A stretch of 64,000 nucleotides of DNA. Origin: Pseudomonas sp. ANT_H4. GTDB taxonomy: Bacteria > Pseudomonadota > Gammaproteobacteria > Pseudomonadales > Pseudomonadaceae. Both the position numbers and the translations under genes were made by a program. Positions within the stretch are counted from its first letter, which is position 1. Every line of letters begins with the position of its first letter. Positions 36,707 to 45,063 of this stretch are shown piece after piece. The stretch is from positions 62,001-126,000 of the forward strand of contig NZ_VOBG01000001.1 of assembly GCF_008369295.1 (NCBI RefSeq). The letters run 5' to 3'. Under the pieces are notes generated by a model. It was not told the origin of the DNA. It made no database searches and worked only from the letters and a program-made list of their open reading frames with translations.

Positions 36707-37867
36707 ATGAACACCGTCGCCGCTGTTGCCGACTTCCGCACTTACCCGCTGATCAGCGCCCTCGCCAATGCTCAGGTGTTGGCCGATCAGGTGCGGGTGC
36801 AGTGGGCCGATGGCCGGGGCAGCCCGTTCCATCATCAATGGCTGCGGGACAACTGCCCGTGTCCGACCTGCGTGTACAGCGTGACCCGCGAGCAGCTGCT
36901 GGAGATTGTCGATGTCGACGAGAACCTCACGGCCCTAAGCGCACACATTGATCAGGGTTTCCTGCGTGTGGAATGGCACGGCGGCCACAGTAGCCGCTTC
37001 GATCCCGGCTGGCTGCGGGCCCATGCCTATGACGATGAATCCCGCGCCGAGCGCCGGGCCGCCAAGCCAACATCCAAGCTGTGGGACAGCCGTTTTGAAC
37101 TGCCGGTTTTTGAATACGCAGCCTTGATGGAAGACCCGAAGGCACTGCTGCAATGGCTGCTGGCCCTGCGCGACAGCGGCCTGACCCAAGTGCGCGACGT
37201 ACCTGTCGAACCAGGCTCCCTGGCACTTATCGCCAGGCGCATTTCGTTCATCCGCGAGAGTAATTTCGGCGTGCTGTTCAACGTGCAATCCAAGGCCGAT
37301 GCCGACAGCAATGCCTACACCTCTTTCAACTTGCCGCTGCACAGCGACTTGCCCACCCGCGAGCTGCAACCGGGGCTGCAATTTCTGCATTGCCTGGTCA
37401 ATGACGCCAACGGGGGCGAGAGTATTTTTGTCGACGGTTTTGCCATTGCTCGCGCCTTGCGAGAAGAAGATCCCGAAGCGTTTCGTGCACTGTGTGAAAT
37501 CCCGGTGGAGTTTCGCAACAAGGACCGCCATAGCGACTATCGCCAGCTGGCGCCGATCATTGCGCTGGATGCCCTGGGTGAGGTCGCAGAGATCCGCATG
37601 GCCAACTTTCTGCGCGGGCCGTTTGAGACGTCGGTGGAGCAGATGCCGTTGGTGTACCGCGCCTATCGACGGTTTATCGCAATGACGCGCGAGGATCGGT
37701 TTCGCCTGGTCAAACGATTGAATCCCGGTGAGTTGTGGTGCTTCGATAATCGCCGCACGTTACATGCGCGCAATGCCTTTGACCCGGCTTCGGGGGCGCG
37801 GCATTTCCAGGGCTGCTATATCGATCGCGATGAGTTGTTGTCGCGAATCCTGGTGCTGCAGCGATAA
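36707..37867 (+). CDS. Gamma-butyrobetaine hydroxylase
   Basis: 386 aa Fe(II)/2-oxoglutarate dioxygenase. An N-terminal zinc module (CPCPTC, about residues 45-50, and EWHGGH) is followed by a DSBH core with the iron ligands in LPLHSDLP and the distal His in NRRTLHARNAF, and the 2-oxoglutarate Arg near GARHFQG. Length and motifs match BBOX/GbbH, which hydroxylates gamma-butyrobetaine to L-carnitine. Last gene of caiX-cdhCAB, so the operon can start from gamma-butyrobetaine as well as carnitine. I do not recall this gene in the P. aeruginosa cdh operon. Confidence 0.88.
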   Translation: MNTVAAVADFRTYPLISALANAQVLADQVRVQWADGRGSPFHHQWLRDNCPCPTCVYSVTREQLLEIVDVDENLTALSAHIDQGFLRVEWHGGHSSRFDPGWLRAHAYDDESRAERRAAKPTSKLWDSRFELPVFEYAALMEDPKALLQWLLALRDSGLTQVRDVPVEPGSLALIARRISFIRESNFGVLFNVQSKADADSNAYTSFNLPLHSDLPTRELQPGLQFLHCLVNDANGGESIFVDGFAIARALREEDPEAFRALCEIPVEFRNKDRHSDYRQLAPIIALDALGEVAEIRMANFLRGPFETSVEQMPLVYRAYRRFIAMTREDRFRLVKRLNPGELWCFDNRRTLHARNAFDPASGARHFQGCYIDRDELLSRILVLQR

Positions 37868-37876
37868 GCAAAAAAA

Positions 37877-37906
37877 GCCCCGATCAAGCCGTGACAGGAT
37901 CGGGGC
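37877..37906. terminator. Hairpin after the gamma-butyrobetaine hydroxylase gene
   Basis: GCCCCGATC (37877-37885) pairs with GATCGGGGC (37898-37906). The A-run precedes it on the plus strand, so the T-run is on the minus strand; it is a better intrinsic terminator for minus-strand transcripts. Confidence 0.6.
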
Positions 37907-38119
37907 AGAGTGCTTTGTGTGAGCTGCGCATCCCGAGGGTGACCAAACCTTCAAGCTGCTTGCTTGAGTCCAGTGTGCCCATTCCTTGGGCTGGCGAGTT
38001 AGCCGAAAACGACCTGTTCATAGGTATCAGAGCCATTCGCGCATTCAGCCCTTGCCGACATCCCGATCGCCTACCAGAATCGACCTCAATCCCCCGCTCC
38101 CCTAACAAGGATAAACGTC

Positions 38120-38383
38120 ATGATGCACGCGGATTTGATTGACCAGGACGACCTGCTTGGCCAACTGCGGTCGTTGGGTTTCGAAGTGTCCAGCGGCGCC
38201 ACCGCCGAGCAGGCCTGCGAATGTGCCGTGCGCGGTTTGAGTGAAGCGCGAGCCAAGGCGCTCAAGGGTATGGTCGAGCAGATGTACACCAGCAGCGCGA
38301 CGATTTTACCGGCGGTAAGGCAGGCGATTGATAAGCAGTTGTTGCCGGCGCTGGTGCAGTTTCGGCAGAACTCCGGCGCCTGA
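38120..38383 (+). CDS. Small conserved protein next to gbdR, function unknown
   Basis: 87 aa, acidic-to-neutral and probably all-helical, no signal peptide. It opens MMHADLIDQDDLLGQLRSLGF and contains ATAEQACECAVRGLSEARAKALK with two cysteines. A gene of this kind also precedes gbdR in P. aeruginosa (recalled), which supports it being real. AAGGA lies before the ATG. 3' ends of this gene and gbdR face each other across a REPIN. Confidence 0.6.
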   Translation: MMHADLIDQDDLLGQLRSLGFEVSSGATAEQACECAVRGLSEARAKALKGMVEQMYTSSATILPAVRQAIDKQLLPALVQFRQNSGA

Positions 38384-38396
38384 AAATCACTGTCTC

Positions 38397-38497
38397 TGTA
38401 GGAGCGAGCTTGCTCGCGAAAAACCTGAGGACGACGTGTTCATCCAGGATGCCTGGCGTCATCGTTCACGACCTTCGCGAGCAAGCTCGCTCCTACA
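38397..38497. repeat. REPIN (TGTAGGAGCGAGCTTGCTCGCG type)
   Basis: Inverted REP pair between the convergent 3' ends of the small gene and gbdR. Confidence 0.85.
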
Positions 38498-38506
38498 GTT
38501 AGAGCG

Positions 38507-39610
38507 TTAGAGCCTTACACTCGCGAAAGTCGACTCATTGCGAGCTTGGCTCAACGCCGACAACGGCCCGGACAGCGGTGACAACACCAACGCCTGCGGG
38601 ATCGGCATCATTGCCACTTGCTGGGTGGTGTTGGAACCGACGCGCTCATCCCGTGGTGGAATGCCGAAGTATTCGCGGTAGCATTTGGAGAAGTGCGGCG
38701 TGGAGACAAACCCGCACACCGACGCCACTTCGATGATCGACATCGGCGTTTGCTTGAGCAACTGTCGTGCACGGATCAGGCGCAACTTGAGGTAGTAGCG
38801 CGACGGCGAACAGTGCAGGTATTTCTGGAACAGCCGCTCCAGCTGACGCCGGGAAACGGCGACATACACCGCCAGTTCATCGAGGTCGATGGGCTCTTCC
38901 AGATTAGCCTCCATCAGCGCGACGATTTCCTGCAGTTTCGGCTGATTGGTGCCGAGCATGTGCTTGAGCGGTACACGCTGGTGATCCTGCTCATTGCGGA
39001 TACGTTCGTAGACAAACATCTCGGAGATCGCTGCCGACAATTCACGGCCGTGGTCGCGGCTGATCAGGTGCAGCATCATGTCCAGCGGCGCAGTGCCGCC
39101 GGAGCTGGTGAAGCGGTTGCGGTCCAGGGTGAACAGGCGTGTGCTCATGGCCACGCGCGGGAAAGCTTCCTGCATCGACGCCAGGCATTCCCAGTGCACG
39201 CTGCAATCAAAGCCATCCAACAGACCTGCGCAAGCCAAAGCCCAACTGCCGGTGCACACCGCACCGAGACGGCGCGACTGGCGCGCCTGGCTTTGCAGCC
39301 ACGACACATGTTCACGGGTGACGGTGCGCTGGATACCCACGCCGCCGCAGACAATGATGGTGTCCAGGGCCGGGGCTTTGTGCATCGAGGCATCGGGGGT
39401 GATTTGCAGACCGTCGCTGGCCCACACATGGTTTCCGTCGACACTCAAGGTCGTCCAGCGGTACAGCTCGCGGCCGGACAATTGGTTGGCCATGCGCAGC
39501 GGTTCTACTGCGGAGGCCAGGGAAATCAGCGTGAAATTGTCCAGCAGCAAAAAGCCGATGGATTGAGGCGCACGGTTCTGGGGTTGAGCCCCGGAGTTGA
39601 ACGACGTCAT
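38507..39610 (-). CDS. gbdR: Glycine betaine/dimethylglycine-responsive activator GbdR
   Basis: 367 aa AraC/GlxA-family regulator. The N-terminal sensor is DJ-1-like (IGFLLLDNFTLISLASAVEPLRMANQ; LGAVCTGSWALACAGLLDG). Two helix-turn-helix units follow (SRRQLERLFQKYLHCSPSRYY; SIIEVASVCGFVSTPHFSKCYR). A C-terminal tail of about 45 residues follows. Known role: activates gbc, dgc, sox, cbc and plc genes when glycine betaine or dimethylglycine is present. The sdaA neighbour and order match P. aeruginosa. Confidence 0.93.
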   Translation of the reverse strand: MTSFNSGAQPQNRAPQSIGFLLLDNFTLISLASAVEPLRMANQLSGRELYRWTTLSVDGNHVWASDGLQITPDASMHKAPALDTIIVCGGVGIQRTVTREHVSWLQSQARQSRRLGAVCTGSWALACAGLLDGFDCSVHWECLASMQEAFPRVAMSTRLFTLDRNRFTSSGGTAPLDMMLHLISRDHGRELSAAISEMFVYERIRNEQDHQRVPLKHMLGTNQPKLQEIVALMEANLEEPIDLDELAVYVAVSRRQLERLFQKYLHCSPSRYYLKLRLIRARQLLKQTPMSIIEVASVCGFVSTPHFSKCYREYFGIPPRDERVGSNTTQQVAMMPIPQALVLSPLSGPLSALSQARNESTFASVRL

Positions 39611-40128
39611 CGCGGTATCTCCTCACACAAAGCGGGTGATGGCCTCAGGCGAGGCTCTTGTTATTGCACTCTTCTTCCTCGGAAATATTCCCCGGGAGAG
39701 AGGCTTTGAGTTGATAGAGCAAATGCCATGCCTAAAGTTGAATGGCTATTCAATAACTCCTGAAAACGACCTACTGACGCGTCTATATAAGCCCGCGCAC
39801 GGAGTGGGGAATATGACCCGAAAAAAACGCGATCGGAAGCAGGCTCAAGGGGTGTGAGCAGATCGGTAGCACTTGTGGGAAGCGGAAGAAACGACGTAGG
39901 AAAAGTCTGTCACCACAAGCACAGGTGACGGGTGGTCAGCGGCGGATTCGTTCGGGAGCTACTTATCTATTTGCGACGCGCTAAAAGGTAGCGTGACGAG
40001 AGGGTGTGCTCAATGTAGGAGCGAGGGGGACGCCTAGTTCTTGCTCGCGAAAAACCTGAGAGCGCCGCGTTCATTCAGGATGGGCGCGTTATCGTTCACG
40101 ACCTTCGCGAGCAAGCTCGCTCCTACAG
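39611..40128. other. 518-bp gap upstream of gbdR with variant REPIN
   Basis: Relatively AT-rich from about 39700 to 39900 and expected to hold the gbdR promoter. From 40014 to 40127 there is a REPIN whose left arm differs from the others: after TGTAGGAGCGAG it reads GGGGACGCCTAGTTC before TTGCTCGCG. No gene is supported. Confidence 0.6.
40014..40127. repeat. Variant REPIN with 15-bp change in the left arm
   Basis: Right arm is the standard TGTAGGAGCGAGCTTGCTCGCG reverse complement. The left arm carries GGGGACGCCTAGTTC inside the palindrome. It ends directly at the sdaA stop codon. Confidence 0.8.
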
Positions 40129-41505
40129 TCAACATTCAACGGCACTCACCGCCAACCCACCCCGCGAAGTCTCCTTGTACTTGTCATGCATATCCGCGCC
40201 GGTATCACGCATGGTGCGGATCACCCGGTCCAGGGAGATAAAGTGCTGACCATCGCCACGCAAGGCCATCTGCGCCGCATTGATCGCTTTCACCGCCGCA
40301 ATGGCATTGCGCTCGATACACGGCACTTGCACCAGGCCGCCCACCGGGTCGCAGGTCAGGCCCAGATTGTGTTCCAGGCCAATCTCCGCCGCATTGCACA
40401 ACTGTTCCGGCGTAGCGCCGAGAATCTCCGCCAGCCCGGCCGCCGCCATGGCGCAGGCCGAGCCGACTTCGCCCTGGCAACCGACTTCGGCGCCGGAGAT
40501 CGATGCATTCTTTTTACACAGAATCCCTACCGCCGCCGCGCTGAGGAAGTAGTCCACCACGTTGGCTTCGGTGACCACCTCGCTGAATTTCATAAAGTAG
40601 TGCAATACCGCCGGAATGATCCCCGCCGCGCCGTTGGTCGGTGCCGTGACCATGCGCCCGCCAGCGGCGTTTTCCTCGTTCACGGCCAGGGCGAACAGGT
40701 TGACCCACTCCATGGCGCTCAAGGTCGAGCCGATCACGTTGGGCTTGCCCAGCTCCTGCAAACTGCGGTGCAACCTGGCCGCACGCCGCCGCACGTTCAG
40801 GCCGCCGGGGAGGATGCCTTCGTGTTTGAGGCCTTGTTCGACACAATCTTGCATCGCACGCCAGAGCTTCATCAGGCCACTGCGAATGTCCTCCTCCGAG
40901 CGCCAGACCTTTTCGTTGGCCAACATCAATTCGGCGACCCGCAGGTTGTGGGTCTTGCACAAGCTCAGCAATTGCACGGCGCTGGAAAAATCATAGGGCA
41001 GCTCAGTGCGATCCATGTCTGCCACACCACTGGCGGCCTGCGCTTGATCCACCACAAAGCCGCCGCCCACTGAATAGTAGGTGTCGCGGTGCAGCTCAGT
41101 GTCATCAGCGAACACCACCAGGGTCATGGCATTGGGGTGGAACGGCAGGTTTTCGTCGATCAGGCGCATGTCCCGCGACCACAGGAACGGCACCGGCAAA
41201 CGCCCGTCCAGCAGCAAGGTGTTGGTCTCGCGCAGGGTCTCGATGCGCAGGCCAATCAGCGACGGATCAATCGCATCCGGCCACTCGCCCATCAGCCCCA
41301 TGATCACGGCATTGTCGCTGCCGTGACCGATGCCCGTGGCCGATAAAGAGCCGTAAAGCTGAACTTCAACGCGCCGTACCTGTTCCAACAGACCACGTTC
41401 ACGCAATCCTTGAACGAATAACGCCGCGGCGCGCATGGGGCCGACGGTGTGAGAACTGGAAGGGCCGATGCCGATCTTGAACAGGTCGAAAACGCTGATA
41501 GCCAT
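40129..41505 (-). CDS. sdaB: L-serine dehydratase (iron-sulfur type) SdaA/SdaB
   Basis: 458 aa single-chain type II L-serine dehydratase, start at 41505 (MAISVFDLFKIGIGPSSSHT). The beta part binds serine (SSSHTVGPMRAA); the alpha part has the cluster cysteines in EVGCQGEVGSACAMAAAG and LTCDPVGGLVQVPC, and EIGLEHNLGL. A 4Fe-4S cluster replaces PLP. It deaminates serine to pyruvate and so completes the route from glycine betaine. Divergent from cbcX; the pair shares direct repeats at 41762-41794. Confidence 0.93.
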   Translation of the reverse strand: MAISVFDLFKIGIGPSSSHTVGPMRAAALFVQGLRERGLLEQVRRVEVQLYGSLSATGIGHGSDNAVIMGLMGEWPDAIDPSLIGLRIETLRETNTLLLDGRLPVPFLWSRDMRLIDENLPFHPNAMTLVVFADDTELHRDTYYSVGGGFVVDQAQAASGVADMDRTELPYDFSSAVQLLSLCKTHNLRVAELMLANEKVWRSEEDIRSGLMKLWRAMQDCVEQGLKHEGILPGGLNVRRRAARLHRSLQELGKPNVIGSTLSAMEWVNLFALAVNEENAAGGRMVTAPTNGAAGIIPAVLHYFMKFSEVVTEANVVDYFLSAAAVGILCKKNASISGAEVGCQGEVGSACAMAAAGLAEILGATPEQLCNAAEIGLEHNLGLTCDPVGGLVQVPCIERNAIAAVKAINAAQMALRGDGQHFISLDRVIRTMRDTGADMHDKYKETSRGGLAVSAVEC

Positions 41506-41761
41506 TACCGTGAAACTCCTCGATGAGCACAGGCCAGGCATAGAAAACACCTGGTGACGGAGCTGCTACGCTCAAGCTGCTTTCCGCCGAGATGGGCGCA
41601 TCATCAAGCTTTTGTTGCCCCGTTCGGCGTCTCACACCGACGTACCCATGCTTACCAGCGCCGCCCCCGTGCGATCACTCGTTTTGACCGTTTTTTTACG
41701 GTGCAGATCGACAAAAAGTGCAGTATTGCCTTGGAAAAATTCTGTAAGCGACGTCACCGAC

Positions 41762-41794
41762 ACTGGATACGACCATCCCTGTACTGGATACGAC
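41762..41794. promoter_or_regulatory. Exact 12-bp direct repeats between sdaB and cbcX
   Basis: ACTGGATACGAC at 41762-41773 and 41783-41794, exactly 21 bp apart. On the minus strand each contains GTCGTATCCAGT. Perfect repeats at two helical turns fit a dimer of AraC-family proteins; GbdR is the likely binder. The rest of the 437-bp gap holds no gene. Confidence 0.5.
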
Positions 41795-41942
41795 GCCCCC
41801 TGTAGGCGTCAGATTTTCACTGGTACATGATCAGTCACGACTCGTTTGCAAGGTACCGTGGCAGAGCTGTGTCGCACGCCCCAACCGCAACACTTATAAA
41901 GCGCGGCGAACGCCGCCAGAAAAACACCAGGAGTCCAAACCC

Positions 41943-42890
41943 ATGAAAGGTTCCCCGTCGTTGTTGTTGGCCGCCATGCTGAGTCTGCCCCTTGCGGCAC
42001 AAGCCGCAGAACCGGCGCAATGCAGTACCGTCAATTTCTCGGATGTCGGCTGGACTGACATCACCGTCACCACCGCCACCACCAGCGTGGTCCTCGAAGC
42101 CCTCGGCTACAAAACCCGCACCACGATGATTTCCGTTCCAGTGACCTACAAGTCCCTGGCCGACGGCAAGAATATGGACATCTTCCTCGGCAACTGGATG
42201 CCGACCATGGAAAACGACATCAAGCAGTACCGTGATGCCGGCACCGTGGAAACCGTGCGCGCCAACCTGGAAAACGCCAAGTACACCCTGGCGGTGCCCG
42301 AGGCGCTGTACAACAAGGGCCTGAAAGACTTCGCCGACATCGTCAAATTCAAGAAAGAACTGGACGGCAAGATCTACGGCATTGAGCCGGGTAACGACGG
42401 TAACCGCACCATCCAGAGTCTGATCGACAAAGACGCCTTCGGCTTGAAAACCGCAGGCTTCAAGGTGGTCGAGTCCAGCGAAGCCGGGATGTTGTCCCAG
42501 GTAGATCGCGCTCAGCGCCGTGGCACCGACGTGGTGTTCCTGGGCTGGGAGCCGCACCCGATGAACACCCGTTTCAAGATGAAGTACCTCACCGGCGGTG
42601 ACGATTCCTTCGGCCCCGACTATGGCAAGGCGACCATCTACACCAACACCCGCAAAGGCTACGTCCAGGAATGCAGCAACGTCGGTCAGTTGCTGAAAAA
42701 CCTGGCGTTCACCCTGGACATGGAAAGCACCCTGATGGGCAACGTCCTGGACGACAAAATGAAACCCGAAGCCGCCGCCAAGGCGTGGCTGAAGAAAAAC
42801 CCGCAAGTGCTCGACACCTGGCTAGCCGGTGTTACCACCATCGATGGCAAACCAGGTTTGGAGGCCGTAAAAGCCAAGCTCGCCGAGTAA
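41943..42890 (+). CDS. cbcX: Betaine/choline-binding periplasmic protein CbcX
   Basis: 315 aa with signal peptide (MKGSPSLLLAAMLSLPLAAQAAE). Betaine-binding OpuAC fold: VGWTDITVTTATTSVVLEALGYKT, DIFLGNWMPTMENDI, IYGIEPGNDGNRTIQS, VVESSEAGMLSQVDRA, FLGWEPHPMN. Aromatic box residues are expected in these stretches. It partners with CbcW and CbcV just downstream. Close relative of CaiX at 33 kb. Confidence 0.93.
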   Translation: MKGSPSLLLAAMLSLPLAAQAAEPAQCSTVNFSDVGWTDITVTTATTSVVLEALGYKTRTTMISVPVTYKSLADGKNMDIFLGNWMPTMENDIKQYRDAGTVETVRANLENAKYTLAVPEALYNKGLKDFADIVKFKKELDGKIYGIEPGNDGNRTIQSLIDKDAFGLKTAGFKVVESSEAGMLSQVDRAQRRGTDVVFLGWEPHPMNTRFKMKYLTGGDDSFGPDYGKATIYTNTRKGYVQECSNVGQLLKNLAFTLDMESTLMGNVLDDKMKPEAAAKAWLKKNPQVLDTWLAGVTTIDGKPGLEAVKAKLAE

Positions 42891-42957
42891 CCGCTGACCC
42901 CGGGCCGGTACGCTGGCTCGGGATGTTTTCCCTCTTCGCATGTGGACACTCACTACC

Positions 42958-43803
42958 ATGCTGACTGAACAGAAAATCCCCCTTGGCCAGTACATCGCTG
43001 CCTTCGTTGAGTGGTTGACGCAAAACGGCGCCGACTACTTCGACGCAATCGCATCGACACTGGAAACGATGATCCACGGCGTGACGTTTGCGCTGACCTG
43101 GTTCAATCCGCTGGCATTGATCGGTCTGATTGCGCTGCTTGCTCACTTTATTCAACGCAAATGGGGACTGACGGTTTTCGTCATCCTTTCCTTTCTGCTG
43201 ATCCTCAACCTGGGGTACTGGCAGGAAACCATGGAGACCTTGGCGCAAGTGTTGTTCGCCACCCTGGTCTGCGTGGTCATCGGTGTGCCGCTGGGCATCG
43301 TCGCCGCACACAAACCGATGTTCTATACCCTGATGCGGCCGGTACTCGATCTGATGCAGACCGTACCGACCTTCGTCTACCTCATCCCTACCCTGACCCT
43401 CTTCGGGCTGGGTGTGGTGCCCGGCCTGATTTCCACGGTGGTGTTCGCGATTGCCGCGCCCATCCGTCTGACCTACCTGGGTATCCGTGATGTCCCGCAA
43501 GAGTTGCTGGACGCTGGCAAAGCCTTTGGCTGCTCACGCCGTCAATTGCTCTCGCGTATTGAACTGCCCCACGCCATGCCGAGCATCGCCGCCGGCATTA
43601 CCCAATGCATCATGCTGTCGTTGTCGATGGTGGTAATCGCCGCCCTGGTGGGCGCCGACGGCCTCGGCAAACCGGTGGTCAACGCACTGAACACCGCCGA
43701 CATTGCCCTAGGCTTCGAAGCCGGTCTGGCTATTGTGCTGCTGGCGATCATGCTCGACCGTATCTGCAAACAACCCGACGCCAAAGTAGGGGGTGACGCA
43801 TGA
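42958..43803 (+). CDS. cbcW: Quaternary-amine ABC transporter permease CbcW
   Basis: 281 aa with about six transmembrane helices. The EAA-type loop is DVPQELLDAGKAFGCSRRQLLSRIELPHAMPSIAAGI. Start at 42958 (MLTEQKIPLGQYIAAF) matches other CbcW/ChoW proteins; an ATG at 42940 is possible but adds no conserved residues, and neither has a strong ribosome site. 4-bp overlap with cbcV. CbcWV form the core used by CbcX, CaiX and other binding proteins. Confidence 0.92.
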   Translation: MLTEQKIPLGQYIAAFVEWLTQNGADYFDAIASTLETMIHGVTFALTWFNPLALIGLIALLAHFIQRKWGLTVFVILSFLLILNLGYWQETMETLAQVLFATLVCVVIGVPLGIVAAHKPMFYTLMRPVLDLMQTVPTFVYLIPTLTLFGLGVVPGLISTVVFAIAAPIRLTYLGIRDVPQELLDAGKAFGCSRRQLLSRIELPHAMPSIAAGITQCIMLSLSMVVIAALVGADGLGKPVVNALNTADIALGFEAGLAIVLLAIMLDRICKQPDAKVGGDA

Positions 43804-44978
43804 GCATCATTCGCTTTGATCAGGTCGACGTGGTGTTCTCCAAGGACCCCCGTGAAGCCCTGAAACTGCTTGACCAAGGTATGACCCGCGACCAGATCCT
43901 GAAAAAAACCGGGCAAATTGTCGGCGTCGAAAAGGCCAGCCTCGACATCGAGAAAGGCGAGATCTGCGTGCTCATGGGCTTGTCCGGCTCCGGCAAGTCG
44001 AGCCTGCTGCGTTGCATCAACGGCTTGAACACCGTCAGCCGCGGGCAACTGTTTGTTGAGCATGAAGGCAAACAGATCGACATTGCGTCTTGCACGCCAG
44101 TCGAGCTGAAAATGATGCGCACCAAGCGCATCGCCATGGTCTTCCAGAAATTCGCCCTGATGCCGTGGCTGACGGTGCGCGAAAACATCAGCTTCGGCCT
44201 GGAGATGCAGGGCCGACCAGAGAAAGAACGCCGCAAGTTGGTGGACGAGAAGTTGGAGCTGGTGGGCCTGTCCCAGTGGCGCAACAAGAAACCCGATGAG
44301 TTGTCCGGCGGCATGCAGCAACGTGTGGGCCTAGCCCGCGCCCTGGCGATGGACGCCGATATCCTGCTGATGGACGAACCCTTCTCCGCCCTCGACCCGC
44401 TGATCCGCCAGGGTTTGCAGGATGAACTGCTGGAGCTGCAACGCAAGCTAAGCAAGACCATCGTATTCGTCAGCCATGACCTGGATGAGGCGCTGAAACT
44501 GGGCAGCCGCATCGCGATCATGAAAGACGGGCGGATCATCCAGTACAGCGTGCCGGAAGAGATCGTGCTGAACCCGGCGGATGACTATGTGCGCACCTTC
44601 GTCGCCCATACCAATCCGCTGAACGTGCTGTGCGGCCGCAGCCTGATGCGCACGCTGGACAACTGCAAGCGGGTCAACGGTTCGGTATGTCTCGATCCTG
44701 GCGACGACTCGTGGCTGGACCTGGCCGAAGGCAACACCATCAAGGGCGCACGCCAGAATGGTTCAGTGCTGAACCTGCAGAACTGGGCGCCTGGGCAAGC
44801 GGTGGAGGGGTTGGGCCGGGTACCGACGCTGGTGGATTCCAATATTGGTATGCGCGATGCGTTGCAGATTCGCTATCAGACAGGAAACAAGCTGGTGCTG
44901 CAGGACAACAACAAGGTGGTGGGGATTTTGGGTGACAGCGAGCTGTACCACGCGCTGTTAGGCAAGAACCTGGGCTGA
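43800..44978 (+). CDS. cbcV: Quaternary-amine ABC transporter ATPase CbcV
   Basis: 392 aa. Walker A GLSGSGKSS, Q-loop VFQKFALMPWLTV, signature LSGGMQQRVGLARALA, Walker B ILLMDEPFSALDP, H-loop VSHDLDEA. The C-terminal 120 residues, including LDNCKRVNGSVCLDPGDDSW, are the regulatory extension seen in ProV/OpuA-like ATPases, without clear CBS motifs. Energises betaine, choline and carnitine uptake. Confidence 0.95.
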   Translation: MSIIRFDQVDVVFSKDPREALKLLDQGMTRDQILKKTGQIVGVEKASLDIEKGEICVLMGLSGSGKSSLLRCINGLNTVSRGQLFVEHEGKQIDIASCTPVELKMMRTKRIAMVFQKFALMPWLTVRENISFGLEMQGRPEKERRKLVDEKLELVGLSQWRNKKPDELSGGMQQRVGLARALAMDADILLMDEPFSALDPLIRQGLQDELLELQRKLSKTIVFVSHDLDEALKLGSRIAIMKDGRIIQYSVPEEIVLNPADDYVRTFVAHTNPLNVLCGRSLMRTLDNCKRVNGSVCLDPGDDSWLDLAEGNTIKGARQNGSVLNLQNWAPGQAVEGLGRVPTLVDSNIGMRDALQIRYQTGNKLVLQDNNKVVGILGDSELYHALLGKNLG

Positions 44979-44979
44979 A

Positions 44980-45010
44980 AAAAAGGGATCGCAGTGAGCG
45001 ATCCCTTTTT
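44980..45010. terminator. Bidirectional terminator between cbcV and betT
   Basis: AAAAAGGGATCGC (44980-44992) pairs with GCGATCCCTTTTT (44998-45010), loop AGTGA. It can end both the cbc operon and betT. Confidence 0.9.
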
Positions 45011-45024
45011 GTCTTAGGCAGTTT

Positions 45025-45050
45025 GATCGTTCCCATGCGGGGGAACGATC
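45025..45050. repeat. Second hairpin, GATCGTTCCC type
   Basis: GATCGTTCCC (45025-45034) pairs with GGGAACGATC (45041-45050). This arm is common in Pseudomonas intergenic hairpins. Confidence 0.6.
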
Positions 45051-45063
45051 ACTGTCTCAACCT

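Noticed and set aside
39597..39857. 86-codon plus-strand reading frame overlapping the start of gbdR
   Set aside because: It runs antisense through the gbdR start and promoter, has no recognisable domain and no clear ribosome site.
41506..41942. Possible glycine or serine riboswitch upstream of sdaB/cbcX
   Set aside because: No conserved riboswitch core was found; direct repeats suggest protein-based control.
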